The notes under the pieces are model-generated. The model had not been told where the DNA came from. It did not search any database and saw only the letters and a program-made list of their open reading frames with translations. The position numbers were made by a program, and so were the translations under genes. 38,048 nucleotides of DNA, from the NCBI GenBank assembly GCA_020627825.1, contig JAHDGD010000026.1:1-38048 (forward strand), written 5' to 3'. Position 1 is the stretch's first letter. Every line of letters begins with the position of its first letter. The DNA is from Saprospiraceae bacterium. GTDB lineage: Bacteria > Bacteroidota > Bacteroidia > Chitinophagales > Saprospiraceae. Shown here piece by piece: positions 18,654 to 27,216 of this stretch.

Positions 18654-19586
18654 TTACCCTTCAAGTTTAAATTTAACAGGCAGTGTATATTTTACTTTTA
18701 CTGCACGACCTCTCTGTTTTCCAGGAGTCCATCTTTGTGGAAGGCTATTCATACCTTTAACAACTTTTAAGGCTGCTTCACCACATCCACCTTCAAGATC
18801 TCTTACTAGATTTATATCATTCACAGAACCGTCTTTGTCTACGACAAATTGAATTACAACTTGACCCTCAATTCCATTTTCTCTTGCGATTGCAGGATAT
18901 TTTAAGTTTCCGTAAATATATTCTAGCATTTTTTTTGTTGCGCAAGCCTCTTTTTCTTCTTTGGAGCCAGACATGTCTTCACATCCTGGAAAACGAGGAG
19001 CTTGTTCTACAATCACGAAAATCTCTTCCTCTTCTTCTTCTTCAGGTTCTACATCTTCTACAACCTCTTCTTCTACTTCTTCCTCAGGAATTTCTTCGAT
19101 GATCTCTTCTTCTTCGATGTCCATATCTTCGAATTCAATTTCATCTTCTTCCTCAAGTTCCTCTTCAGAAACCTCTTCGATTACTGGTGGAGGTGGCGGA
19201 GGTGGCGGAGGTGGTGGTTCGCTCGTTCTTGGTGGTTCAACCTCGATTTCTTCTTCTAATTCCAATGCATCGTCTGGAACGTAAACTTTATCTTCATAGT
19301 CAGTAGCTCCGAAAGCAACTAACGTACTAAGAAGAGCTAGCATAACTCCAAATGAAATAAGTGGTCCTCTCCAACGAAAAGGATTTACATCAGGATATTG
19401 ACCAGCTGCGACAATTGGTGAAGACATTTTTCTTCCTTCATATTTCGATGTTAAGTCAGATTCTGCTTTTCTTTTAAGAAGAAAATATAAACCTAAACTG
19501 GTAATAAGTATAAGCAAAGCTATACCTACGAACCATGCGCCAACAGCACCGAAAGAAAGTTCTAAATTTGACAAATTTTCAATCAT
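18654..19586 (-). CDS. TonB energy transducer with two membrane helices and a Pro/Glu spacer
   Basis: TonB links the inner-membrane proton-motive force to TonB-dependent outer-membrane transporters. The C-terminal TonB domain (about residues 225-308) is clear: YPAIARENGIEGQVVIQFVVDKDG and then WTPGKQRGRAVKVKYTLPVKF. The N-terminal half is unusual. There are two hydrophobic helices (about 14-37 and 75-93) instead of one, 11 consecutive prolines (124-134), and an acidic tract from about 137 to 188 that is mostly Glu. Three cysteines (202, 215, 268) lie in the periplasmic part. The polyproline run should need EF-P for translation. It is encoded three bases after the VanZ-like gene. Whether an ExbBD complex partners this copy cannot be seen here. 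Confidence 0.93.
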   Translation of the reverse strand: MIENLSNLELSFGAVGAWFVGIALLILITSLGLYFLLKRKAESDLTSKYEGRKMSSPIVAAGQYPDVNPFRWRGPLISFGVMLALLSTLVAFGATDYEDKVYVPDDALELEEEIEVEPPRTSEPPPPPPPPPPPVIEEVSEEELEEEDEIEFEDMDIEEEEIIEEIPEEEVEEEVVEDVEPEEEEEEEIFVIVEQAPRFPGCEDMSGSKEEKEACATKKMLEYIYGNLKYPAIARENGIEGQVVIQFVVDKDGSVNDINLVRDLEGGCGEAALKVVKGMNSLPQRWTPGKQRGRAVKVKYTLPVKFKLEG

Positions 19587-19589
19587 TTG

Positions 19590-19961
19590 TTATTGCTTTT
19601 TTCGTATAAAAAATAGTAAACCTATAAACGAGCCGATAATATTAGCAATAATATCGTAATATTCAAAATATCTTCCTGTACTTAAAAGCTTTTGACCGAT
19701 TTCCATTCCTATACCATAAAAGATAGAAATTACGAAAATAAACCCTAAGGTTTTCAAGGTCAGATTTTTACGCTTTATAGTTTTTTGTAACCCCCAGGCT
19801 ATTAAAAAACTAAGCACAGAATAAATAAAAATATGGGCAAGTTTATCAAAGCTTATGATATCTACAGAAAACTTCTTTAAGCTATTTGTAGGGATGAGTG
19901 AAAGTATGGTAATCATAAGAATCCAGCATGCTGCGGGAACGTAATATTTTACTTTACTCAT
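19590..19961 (-). CDS. VanZ-like membrane protein
   Basis: The 123-residue protein has four membrane helices and the VanZ-like core: SFDKLAHIFIYSVLSFLIAWG, then GIGMEIGQKLLSTGRYFEYYDIIANIIGSFIG. In that core the Glu in MEIGQ, the R-x-x-E/D element and the D-x-x-A-N segment are conserved in the family. VanZ-like proteins are poorly understood and the name does not imply glycopeptide resistance here. It sits between gcvH (47-base gap) and the TonB gene (3-base gap) on one transcript. The gene order gcvH, VanZ-like, TonB is one I recall from other Bacteroidota, which suggests a conserved neighbourhood rather than a chance one. Confidence 0.88.
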   Translation of the reverse strand: MSKVKYYVPAACWILMITILSLIPTNSLKKFSVDIISFDKLAHIFIYSVLSFLIAWGLQKTIKRKNLTLKTLGFIFVISIFYGIGMEIGQKLLSTGRYFEYYDIIANIIGSFIGLLFFIRKKQ

Positions 19962-20008
19962 AACATAAGATGTACGTAGTTTTTATTTTGGTGTGTGGGT
20001 AAGATAAT

Positions 20009-20398
20009 TTATGAAATGACCGCTTCATATGCTGAATGATCCAATAATTCTTCTATTTCGGAAGGTTCAGCAATTTTAATTTTAACGATCCATCCCTGTC
20101 CATAAGGATCTTCATTGATAATATTCGGATTATCTCCTTCATCTTCATCAATTTCCTTATTGAACTCTATTATTTCTCCAGAAACAGGCATAAATAATTC
20201 TGATGTAGTTTTTACAGCTTCCACTGTACCAAAAACATCTCCTTTTTCAACTGTTTCGCCCAAGGTGTCAACTTCGACATAAACCAATTCACCAAGTTCA
20301 CTTTGAGCAAAGTCGGTTATTCCTACCGTTGCGATATCACCTTCAACTGAAATCCATTCGTGGTCTTCAGTATATTTTAGGTTATCAGGTATATTCAT
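20009..20398 (-). CDS. gcvH: Glycine cleavage system H protein
   Basis: The H protein carries the aminomethyl group between the P, T and L proteins through a lipoyl-lysine. The 129-residue protein opens with the typical YTEDHEWISVEGD and has GITDFAQSELGELVYVE. The lipoyl site is Lys63 in GTVEAVKTTSELFMPVSG. It ends with the usual acidic C-terminal helix. The gene lies 26 bases downstream of citrate synthase on the same strand, so the two are likely co-transcribed. The P, T and L genes are not in the window. Confidence 0.97.
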   Translation of the reverse strand: MNIPDNLKYTEDHEWISVEGDIATVGITDFAQSELGELVYVEVDTLGETVEKGDVFGTVEAVKTTSELFMPVSGEIIEFNKEIDEDEGDNPNIINEDPYGQGWIVKIKIAEPSEIEELLDHSAYEAVIS

Positions 20399-20424
20399 AA
20401 TAATTTTTGATTTTAAATTTTTGA

Positions 20425-21732
20425 TTAGCTATTTGAAAGTTCATTTTTTAGCCATTCAGAAGTTACTGACTTTGGTCTTTCAAGAGGGAATCCTAATGCA
20501 CGAGACCAACATAAAGCAGCTAATACTCCTAAGGCTCTTGATACTCCGAAAAGAACCGTGTAAAAACTATACTCTTTTAAACCATAATGTACTAAAATTG
20601 CACCTGAATGTGCATCTACATTTGGCCAAGGATTTTTTACTTTTCCAAGACCTTGTAAAATTGGCGGTACGATATCAAACAATTGCCATACAATTTTTAC
20701 AATTTCTGAATCTTTAATATATTCTTTTGCGAATTCTCTTTGTGCGACAAAACGAGGATCTGGTTGACGTAAAACGGCATGCCCATATCCAGGGATCACC
20801 TGTCCTTTGTCCAGTGTATCGTGTATATATTGTTTAATTTGATCATCTGTAGGTTCGGTTGTCCCTAAAGATTCAATCATCCGGAATACCCACTTAATTA
20901 CTTCTTGATTTGCTAGTCCATGTAAAGGACCAGCTAATGAGTTCATTCCTGCAGCAAATGAATTGTAAGCATCACTTAAAGTTGATCCTACAAGATGTAC
21001 AGTATGTGCTGATGCATTCCCTCCTTCATGGTCTGCGTGAATGGTAAGATATAGGCGCATCAAGCTACTAAAGTCCGAATCTTTAAAACCCAGCATGTGA
21101 GCAAAATTCCCACTCCAATCAAGAGAAGTATCTGCATCGATAAAATCAGAGTTGTGATATGTTCTTCTATATATATTGGAGGCGATTACTGGTAATTTTG
21201 CAATAAGATTCATACTATCTTCGAAAGTGGCATCCCAATAATCATTCTTAGACATACCTTCTGCATATCTTTTTGCAAAAATACTTTCGCTTTGTAATGC
21301 CATGATTCCAATCGTAAATTGGGTCATGGGATGTGTGTCTTTAGGAAGATTATTTAATGTATTAAATACATGTTCAGGAACATGAGCTCTTTTTTCCCAT
21401 TCATCACTAAGAGCTTCTGCTTCTTCTTGGGTAGGAATTTCTCCAACTAGCATGAGCCAAAAAAGACCTTCTGGCATAGGTTCTTTACCACCTTTGAATT
21501 TTGGTAATTTCTCTTTTATTTCAGGAATTGAATACCCTCTAAATCGAATACCTTCTTGAGCATCTAATTGAGATGTTTCCCAAAGCATCGATTTGACACC
21601 TCTCATTCCACCAAGAACTTGCTTTACAGAAACAGTATCTAGCTGTGTTCCGCCTTGTTCTTTGGCAATTGCACGTAATTCAGCTTTCAGAGCTGAAGCC
21701 TTTTCATGAAATTTCTTCTTTAATATGTCCAT
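20425..21732 (-). CDS. gltA: Citrate synthase, eukaryotic (mitochondrial) type
   Basis: It condenses acetyl-CoA and oxaloacetate to citrate at the entry of the TCA cycle. The 435-residue protein resembles the mitochondrial (type I) enzyme rather than the hexameric bacterial GltA: RLYLTIHADHEGGN, SAHTVHLVGS and LAGPLHGLANQEV match that group. The catalytic residues are visible as His271 in PLHGL, His318 in PGYGHAVLR and Asp373 in NVDAHSG. Its length also fits. A near-consensus -7 element (TATTTTTA on the minus strand, 21740-21747) lies just upstream. It begins a run of co-directional genes with gcvH, VanZ-like and TonB. Confidence 0.96.
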   Translation of the reverse strand: MDILKKKFHEKASALKAELRAIAKEQGGTQLDTVSVKQVLGGMRGVKSMLWETSQLDAQEGIRFRGYSIPEIKEKLPKFKGGKEPMPEGLFWLMLVGEIPTQEEAEALSDEWEKRAHVPEHVFNTLNNLPKDTHPMTQFTIGIMALQSESIFAKRYAEGMSKNDYWDATFEDSMNLIAKLPVIASNIYRRTYHNSDFIDADTSLDWSGNFAHMLGFKDSDFSSLMRLYLTIHADHEGGNASAHTVHLVGSTLSDAYNSFAAGMNSLAGPLHGLANQEVIKWVFRMIESLGTTEPTDDQIKQYIHDTLDKGQVIPGYGHAVLRQPDPRFVAQREFAKEYIKDSEIVKIVWQLFDIVPPILQGLGKVKNPWPNVDAHSGAILVHYGLKEYSFYTVLFGVSRALGVLAALCWSRALGFPLERPKSVTSEWLKNELSNS

Positions 21733-21775
21733 GTAGTGGTAAAAATAGTTTTATATGTTCTTATGAACCTGTGAA

Positions 21776-22189
21776 TTAAATTTGTTTTACACCTATTTCA
21801 GCATCCATTAAATCATCATTGGACGCTTTTTGTTTTCTTAGTTTATTTAATTTTTTAGCTCGTTGTTCACGAAGTGATCTTTTGTAAAGGTCATATGACG
21901 CTTTCTGATCTTCTCGTATGATTTGTGCAAGAGAGAACTCGGCACCATGATATACTGACCTTCTTTTCTTACGATACTCTTCATCTGAATAGTTCATTGA
22001 TTTTAATTGAATTAAATCATCTACTATTTTTTGATAAACAGCAGTTACTTTTTCAGTTTGTCTTTCGGAAAGATCTACAGCTTTCTTTATGTCTTTGATA
22101 TCTTTTCTAAAATCTTTTATAGATTGACCATGTACAGTCGCAGCTGTAAATGTCAATAGAATAAGCACTAATAAATTAGATAACTTCAT
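21776..22189 (-). CDS. Small secreted helical protein, unknown function
   Basis: The 137-residue protein has a signal peptide (MKLSNLLVLILLTFTAATVHG) and a mature part that is almost wholly charged and helical. An LSERQTEKVTAVYQKIVDDL segment faintly recalls the LTxxQ motif of Spy/CpxP-like periplasmic proteins, but I would not assign it to that family on this evidence. The C-terminal half is very basic (RSLREQRAKKLNKLRKQK). It lies 43 bases before the citrate synthase gene on the same strand. A near-consensus -7 element (TATTTTTC, 22264-22271) lies about 75 bases upstream. Confidence 0.6.
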   Translation of the reverse strand: MKLSNLLVLILLTFTAATVHGQSIKDFRKDIKDIKKAVDLSERQTEKVTAVYQKIVDDLIQLKSMNYSDEEYRKKRRSVYHGAEFSLAQIIREDQKASYDLYKRSLREQRAKKLNKLRKQKASNDDLMDAEIGVKQI

Positions 22190-22421
22190 TATATAAATAT
22201 TTATCTTTGTGATGATTACAGGAATTATCTAGCCAAGCTGTATAATTCCTCTTTTAACGTGCGGAAAAATACGAATTTTTCATGGAGTACCTACACTTAT
22301 TTAAGGACTAAAGAAAAGATTTATTTTTTACGACATCAATCCTTCATCATTTTCAGTGAGGAGGCCAATAAGTAGTTGTTTTATTTCTATATGTAACCTC
22401 TTTAATACTCAATTTATATAA

Positions 22422-22997
22422 ATGTTTATTATCAATAATATTATAGTAAATGACGAGCTGTTTGAAGAACATTTTGCTTGTAATCTTGATGCTTGTAAAG
22501 GGGCTTGTTGTTGGGAAGGTGATTATGGCGCTCCCCTAGAACCTGAAGAAGTTGAAATTCTTGAAAACATACAAAAGATATTGCTAGAGTTTATAGATGA
22601 GCGAAGTATAGCACTTCTAAATAAAGAAGGAGGAATTCGATTTTATCAAGATAAAAAGATCATGGGGACTAATTTGCATGAAGATGGAGCTTGTGTTTAT
22701 CTGAATACAGAAGGACCTATTTCTTATTGTGGAATTGAGCGAGCTTGGAAAGAAAAGAAGATTGATTTTAGGAAGCCAATATCATGTCATTTATATCCCA
22801 TTCGTATTGAAGAAAATTATGTATCTGGATTTGAAACATTGAATTATGATGTATGGGACATTTGTTCAGCAGCCTGTGTAAAAGGGAAAGAAGAGAAAAT
22901 AAAGGTGTTTGAATTTGCAAAAGAAGCTATACAAAGGAAATATGGCGAAGCCTTTTATGAGCAGCTTGAAGCATATGTAAATCAAGAAAGTGAATAA
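22422..22997 (+). CDS. DUF3109 cysteine-rich protein
   Basis: This 191-residue cytoplasmic protein matches the DUF3109 family. The N-terminus has the cluster Cys20, Cys25, Cys29 and Cys30 (CNLDACKGACCWEGDYGAP), like the metal-binding clusters of YkgJ-type proteins. More cysteines lie in GACVYLN, SYCGIERAW, SCHLYPIRI and DICSAAC. The set suggests a bound metal ion or iron-sulfur centre, but the family has no firm function. The stop codon overlaps the next gene's GTG start by eight bases, so it is coupled to the EamA transporter. Confidence 0.88.
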   Translation: MFIINNIIVNDELFEEHFACNLDACKGACCWEGDYGAPLEPEEVEILENIQKILLEFIDERSIALLNKEGGIRFYQDKKIMGTNLHEDGACVYLNTEGPISYCGIERAWKEKKIDFRKPISCHLYPIRIEENYVSGFETLNYDVWDICSAACVKGKEEKIKVFEFAKEAIQRKYGEAFYEQLEAYVNQESE

Positions 22998-23868
22998 ACG
23001 AATTTTATCTCATGGTGCGCTTTTTTTAGTTGCACTTATCTATGGTGCTAATTATTCAATAGCAAAAATTGTAATGGATGAAGAAAGCTTTTCTCCATTT
23101 GCTCTATTAGGGTTCCGTTTATTGACAGGGTTTTTGATATTTAGTATCTTTTTTTGGGCTTTAAGCCCAGAAAAAATTCACAGGAAAGATGCAGGACTTA
23201 TCCTATTATGTGGATTAACGGGAGTGGGGATAAATATGGCTTTGTTTTTATATGGTCTTGATAACACAAACCCTATCAACGCTAGCCTTGTCATGACATT
23301 GACTCCTATTTTAGTACTTGTATTTTCCTATATAATTTTAAATCAAAGGATAACGATTCGCAATACTGTTGGCATTTGTGTTGCTTTATGTGGTACTATT
23401 TATTTAGTATATAAGCCTGAGTTCGGTTTTAGTTTGGATCGAATGAAGGGTGATATAGCGATATTTTTGAACGGAAGTTCGTATGCTTTGTATCTCGTTT
23501 TGCTTAAAAAGTTGGTCCCAAAGTATAAACCTATTACTATTTTGATGCTTGTTTTTTCGGTAGGTTTTCTAGTGTTTTTTCCTTTTACTATACCTCAGAT
23601 TTCTATAATTGAATGGAACACCTTTGATAGATCAGTATACCTTTCTCTAGCTTTTGTATTGATAGGAACTACTTGTTTTACATACTTACTAAATGTCTTT
23701 GCTTTACAGTACGTGAAAAGTAGTACAGCTGGAGTATACATATACCTTCAACCTCTTTTAGCTACATTTTTTGCTATTTTATTAGCAAAGGATGTTTTAA
23801 ATGTTAAAATTGTCATCTGCACAGTGTTAATTTTTACTGGTTTGTACCTAGTAAGCAGTAAAAAGTAA
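22990..23868 (+). CDS. EamA-family (DMT) transporter
   Basis: It is a ten-helix drug/metabolite-superfamily exporter made of two EamA repeats. The 292-residue protein begins at a GTG (VNKRILSHGALFLVALIYGANYSIAKIVM); no closer ATG fits the first helix. The first repeat ends near residue 135 (GTIYLVYKPEFGF) and the second includes GTTCFTYLLNVFALQYVKSSTAGVYIYLQPLLA, the typical end motif. The substrate is unknown. It overlaps the DUF3109 gene by eight bases. Palindrome copy 6 lies in its codons for a membrane-helix boundary (Trp-Ala-Leu-Ser-Pro). Confidence 0.93.
   Translation: MNKRILSHGALFLVALIYGANYSIAKIVMDEESFSPFALLGFRLLTGFLIFSIFFWALSPEKIHRKDAGLILLCGLTGVGINMALFLYGLDNTNPINASLVMTLTPILVLVFSYIILNQRITIRNTVGICVALCGTIYLVYKPEFGFSLDRMKGDIAIFLNGSSYALYLVLLKKLVPKYKPITILMLVFSVGFLVFFPFTIPQISIIEWNTFDRSVYLSLAFVLIGTTCFTYLLNVFALQYVKSSTAGVYIYLQPLLATFFAILLAKDVLNVKIVICTVLIFTGLYLVSSKK
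23152..23172. repeat. Interspersed palindrome, copy 6 (GGG-N7-CCC)
   Basis: The core TGGGCTT-T-AAGCCCA (23155-23169) is perfect, and T/A flanks extend it with one mismatch (G at 23170). The seven-base centre is the same as in copy 2. It lies in the EamA gene, read TGG GCT TTA AGC CCA. Confidence 0.8.
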
Positions 23869-23983
23869 CAGAATTCAAACTTTTCCACGAATCAGTTATA
23901 AGAATATCGTTATGTGTTAATTTGTGTGCGATAGTTCTTTATCCCTGTGGAAAATTCCAATTATAAATCCATCTTTTTTTAAT

Positions 23984-24000
23984 TGTCTGACAATCAGACA
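23984..24000. promoter_or_regulatory. Operator-like palindrome upstream of the TPR gene
   Basis: TGTCTGA-CAA-TCAGACA is a perfect inverted repeat with seven-base arms, between the EamA and TPR genes and 66 bases upstream of the TPR promoter -33 box. No T run follows on either strand, so it is not a terminator. It may be a repressor site. Confidence 0.4.
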
Positions 24001-24065
24001 GTTGTACGAGTTATAAATAATTTTAATACGAAAAGGTGTGTGGAAAAATAAAGTGATTAAAAGCT

Positions 24066-24094
24066 TTTGTGATACTTATAAAATTATATATTTG
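24066..24094 (+). promoter_or_regulatory. Promoter of the TPR gene
   Basis: TTTG at 24066-24069 and TATATTTG at 24087-24094 are separated by 17 bases, close to the Bacteroidota consensus TTTG/TAnnTTTG. The ATG is 33 bases further on. Confidence 0.6.
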
Positions 24095-24127
24095 ACCCCA
24101 TAATTGTGATCCCTCACAACAGTAAAC

Positions 24128-25537
24128 ATGGAACATAGGACGAAACGAAACCTATCGTTGATAAATTTGGTAAGCGAATTTGAAACGATGATCGAAACTA
24201 ACTCGCTTGGCTATATGGAAGAAAAAGACTTCTTCCAGCTAGTGAATTATTACGAAAAAAATTACCTCATAGAGAAGGCAATTGAAGTAGTAGACTACGC
24301 AATTGAGCAATACTCTTATAGATCAGAATTTCTGATAACTAAAAGTCGTTTGCTTATTATTCTTGAACAATATGCTGAAGCTATACAAGAACTAGATGCA
24401 GCAGAAACCATTTCCCCTTTCGAAAACGATATTCAACTTTTAAGAGCTAGAGCCTTAAGTGGTCTAGGTTATACAAAAGAAGCATTCGATGTACTTCAAG
24501 GCATGAAGCGATATGTTGGGAAAGCTGATCTTGCAGATATTTATGTGACCGAATCTTTCATACACGAAAAAAACAAGGATTTTGTTCGTATGTATGATGT
24601 ATTAAAAGAAGCTCTTGTCTTCGATCCGGAACACCCTGAATGTCTAGAAAGAATATGGATTAGTGTAGAATTGAGCAGAAGATATCAAGAGAGTATTACC
24701 TTACATAAGAAATTGGTTGATAATAAACCATACAATGCATTTGCATGGTACAATTTAGGTCAATCATACGCTAGTGTGGGAGAATATGAGAAAGGTATTG
24801 AAGCAATGGAATATGCCTTTATCATTAATAAAGACATGGAAGTTGCATACATTGAATGTGCAGAATTATGTAATCTTATTAAAGATCATAAAAAAGCACT
24901 TTCGATATATGAAGAAGCGAATTCCTACTTTGGTCCCGACAGTGAATTATTGGTTTACATAGCGATATGTCAGATAGAATTAAACAATTTCTTATCAGCA
25001 AAAGCAAGTTTATTTACTGCACTCAGTTTGGATCCATATAATGAAGAAATTTATTTCTACTTGGGAGAGTGTTACGTAAAAGAAAAGAACTGGAGTTCTG
25101 CTATTAATGCTTATATAAAAGCATTGTCCATCGAAGATGGAAGAGAAGAATTTCATGGTTCAATTGCAATGACATATATTCAGCTAGGGCGATACGACAA
25201 AGCTGCACATCACTTGTCTATTGCGAACCGTATAGCACCTGAGGATCCAAAATATTGGTTCCAACATGCTTGCTTGTTAATTAAATCGAAAAAGTATTTC
25301 GAAGCACTTGAATTGTTAGATGAGGCTGAAGAGGAATCTTTTGATCCTACTTTGGTATATGCAAGAGCAGCTTGCTTGAACTTTTTAGGAAACAAAAAAG
25401 AAGCACTTCAAATATTGGATGAAATCTTATTGGAAAGTTTTGAAATGCACAATGCATTATTTGAAATAGATCCTCAATTGAAGTTTGATAAAGAGATCCT
25501 GTCTATCATAAATTACTATGAAGGAGAGGTAGGTTAA
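24128..25537 (+). CDS. Tetratricopeptide-repeat scaffold protein
   Basis: The 469-residue protein is almost wholly TPR helices, about eleven repeats from residue 30 to 440. Clear examples are AFAWYNLGQSYASVGEYEKGIEAMEYAF, EIYFYLGECYVKEKNWSSAINAYIKAL and RIAPEDPKYWFQHACLLIKSK. It has no signal peptide or membrane helix, so it should be cytosolic, acting as a protein-binding scaffold. I recall similar long TPR proteins as common in Bacteroidota, but their partners are not known. It has its own promoter and a good terminator, so it looks like a single-gene unit. Confidence 0.88.
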   Translation: MEHRTKRNLSLINLVSEFETMIETNSLGYMEEKDFFQLVNYYEKNYLIEKAIEVVDYAIEQYSYRSEFLITKSRLLIILEQYAEAIQELDAAETISPFENDIQLLRARALSGLGYTKEAFDVLQGMKRYVGKADLADIYVTESFIHEKNKDFVRMYDVLKEALVFDPEHPECLERIWISVELSRRYQESITLHKKLVDNKPYNAFAWYNLGQSYASVGEYEKGIEAMEYAFIINKDMEVAYIECAELCNLIKDHKKALSIYEEANSYFGPDSELLVYIAICQIELNNFLSAKASLFTALSLDPYNEEIYFYLGECYVKEKNWSSAINAYIKALSIEDGREEFHGSIAMTYIQLGRYDKAAHHLSIANRIAPEDPKYWFQHACLLIKSKKYFEALELLDEAEEESFDPTLVYARAACLNFLGNKKEALQILDEILLESFEMHNALFEIDPQLKFDKEILSIINYYEGEVG

Positions 25538-25567
25538 CAGAGCATTACTCAATCTGATTACCAATCT

Positions 25568-25598
25568 GAGGCCGTGATTAAGTTTATGGCCTTTTTTT
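25568..25598 (+). terminator. Terminator of the TPR gene
   Basis: GAGGCC and GGCCTT pair (extended by weaker inner pairs) and are followed by seven T residues, about 30 bases after the TPR stop codon. Confidence 0.85.
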
Positions 25599-25702
25599 GT
25601 ATCGTATACTGAATAAATTTAAACATGTAGCATAAGAAGAATTTATTCAACATTTTAGAGTTTAAATGGTATACGTATCTTCCTAGCGTTTATAGGGCTT
25701 TT

Positions 25703-27163
25703 TTGATATACATGAAGAAAGAATTTATCTTAAATATTGTTTTTTTGGCTTTAGCCAACCTTTTAATAAAGCCTGTTTATCTGCTTTGGGTAGAAGTAAA
25801 AGTGAACAATATTGTGGGGCCTGAAACATACGGAGTTTTTGCAAGTTTATTTTCGATCTGTTATATTTTTCAATTGATTGCCGATCCCGGGCTATTAAAT
25901 TATAATACCACCTATATTTCAGCGAATAGAAATAAATTAGCTGATCGACTTCCATATATGCTGGGCCTGAAAACTTGTCTTGCGTTACTGTATATTCTAT
26001 TTATGTGGGGCATAGTCTTTATTACAGAGACCAACCCTTTAACCTGGTCATTATTTCCTTGGGTCACCGGAAACGTGCTGTTAATGTCTATCAATATATT
26101 CATGCGCAGTAACATTTCAGGATTAGGAAAATATAGGTGGGACAGTTTTTTGTCTGTTCTGGATAAAAGTTTAATGATTGTCATTTTATGTTCCATGATT
26201 TACGGTGGAATTTTAGGTAGAGAAATTACGATTCTTGATTTTGTTAAAGGGCAATTTTTAGCTTTATGTATCACAAGTATTTTCATTTTATTTACAATGG
26301 TTCAATTTAGTATAAGGCTTACGCCCAAAGTGAATTTACGTCAGTTTATAGATATATTAAAGTCGAGTTTGCCGTATGCGTGGTTGGTATTTTTTATGAC
26401 GATATATACTAGAATTGATACTTTTATGTTGGATAAATTAATAGAAGATCAATCGTATTCAGCAGGAGTATATGCTGCGGGTTTTCGAATATTTGATGCG
26501 ATGAATAGTTTTAGTTATTTGTTTGCGGTGCTCTTATTGCCCATGTTTTCTTTTATGATTTCGCAGAAACAATCAATTATTTCTTTATTTGAGTCATCCT
26601 TTAAACTTTTATTGGTAGGAATATGTGTGGTGGGTATTTTTTTCGGTGTTTATAGTGAAGAAATTATGCAGTTTTTTTATCCTGATGATTATACGTTTTC
26701 ATATAGTCAGGTCTTTTTGTATTTAATGCTAGCAATTATTCCTATGTCTATGGCTTATATTACAGGTTCTTTATTAACGGCTGATGGTAGATTAAAACAA
26801 TTGAATAAAATTGCTATCGTGGGAGTTGTTTTAAATATTGTATTAAATCTAGTTCTTATAGAACAGTTTCATGTGAAAGGTGCAGCAATTGCCACTTTGA
26901 TGACACAGCTCATTATGACGATAATACAATATGTTTATGTTCGAACTTATTTCAAAGTTGACATAAAAGGAAAACAAGTGATAATTTTTAGTTTATTCTT
27001 TTTTTGCATCCTTTTAATTACCATAATTACTAAAGAGTATTCACCTTTGCCGTTTTATGTAAATATAGGTTTAGGAATACTTATATCCTTGGGATTTGCG
27101 TTAAGGTTAAAGCTTATAGAACTTACTAATTTTCTATCGTTATTGAGAAAGAAAGTTTCATAA
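25703..27163 (+). CDS. Wzx-like polysaccharide flippase
   Basis: Polytopic protein of the MVF/polysaccharide-transport group that would flip lipid-linked repeat units across the inner membrane. The 486-residue protein has about 14 helices. It opens with MKKEFILNIVFLALANLLIKPVYLLWVEVKVNNIVGPETYG and has the typical segment YTRIDTFMLDKL in the second half. I chose the first ATG of the frame (MIYMKKEF); an internal ATG (9 bases on) would give MKKEF and is equally plausible. It is the first gene of a three-gene cassette with Wzz- and Wzy-like proteins. The cassette is AT-rich even for this window. Confidence 0.9.
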   Translation: MIYMKKEFILNIVFLALANLLIKPVYLLWVEVKVNNIVGPETYGVFASLFSICYIFQLIADPGLLNYNTTYISANRNKLADRLPYMLGLKTCLALLYILFMWGIVFITETNPLTWSLFPWVTGNVLLMSINIFMRSNISGLGKYRWDSFLSVLDKSLMIVILCSMIYGGILGREITILDFVKGQFLALCITSIFILFTMVQFSIRLTPKVNLRQFIDILKSSLPYAWLVFFMTIYTRIDTFMLDKLIEDQSYSAGVYAAGFRIFDAMNSFSYLFAVLLLPMFSFMISQKQSIISLFESSFKLLLVGICVVGIFFGVYSEEIMQFFYPDDYTFSYSQVFLYLMLAIIPMSMAYITGSLLTADGRLKQLNKIAIVGVVLNIVLNLVLIEQFHVKGAAIATLMTQLIMTIIQYVYVRTYFKVDIKGKQVIIFSLFFFCILLITIITKEYSPLPFYVNIGLGILISLGFALRLKLIELTNFLSLLRKKVS

Positions 27164-27216
27164 TAGCCGAAATAATAGTATACACTCCTTATTTTTTGTT
27201 TAATCAAACCAACTAA

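Noticed and set aside
18961-19284. Ser/Gly-rich open frame on the plus strand (and two related frames)
   Set aside because: It is the reverse complement of the Glu/Pro low-complexity tract of the TonB gene. It has no signal, domain or promoter of its own.
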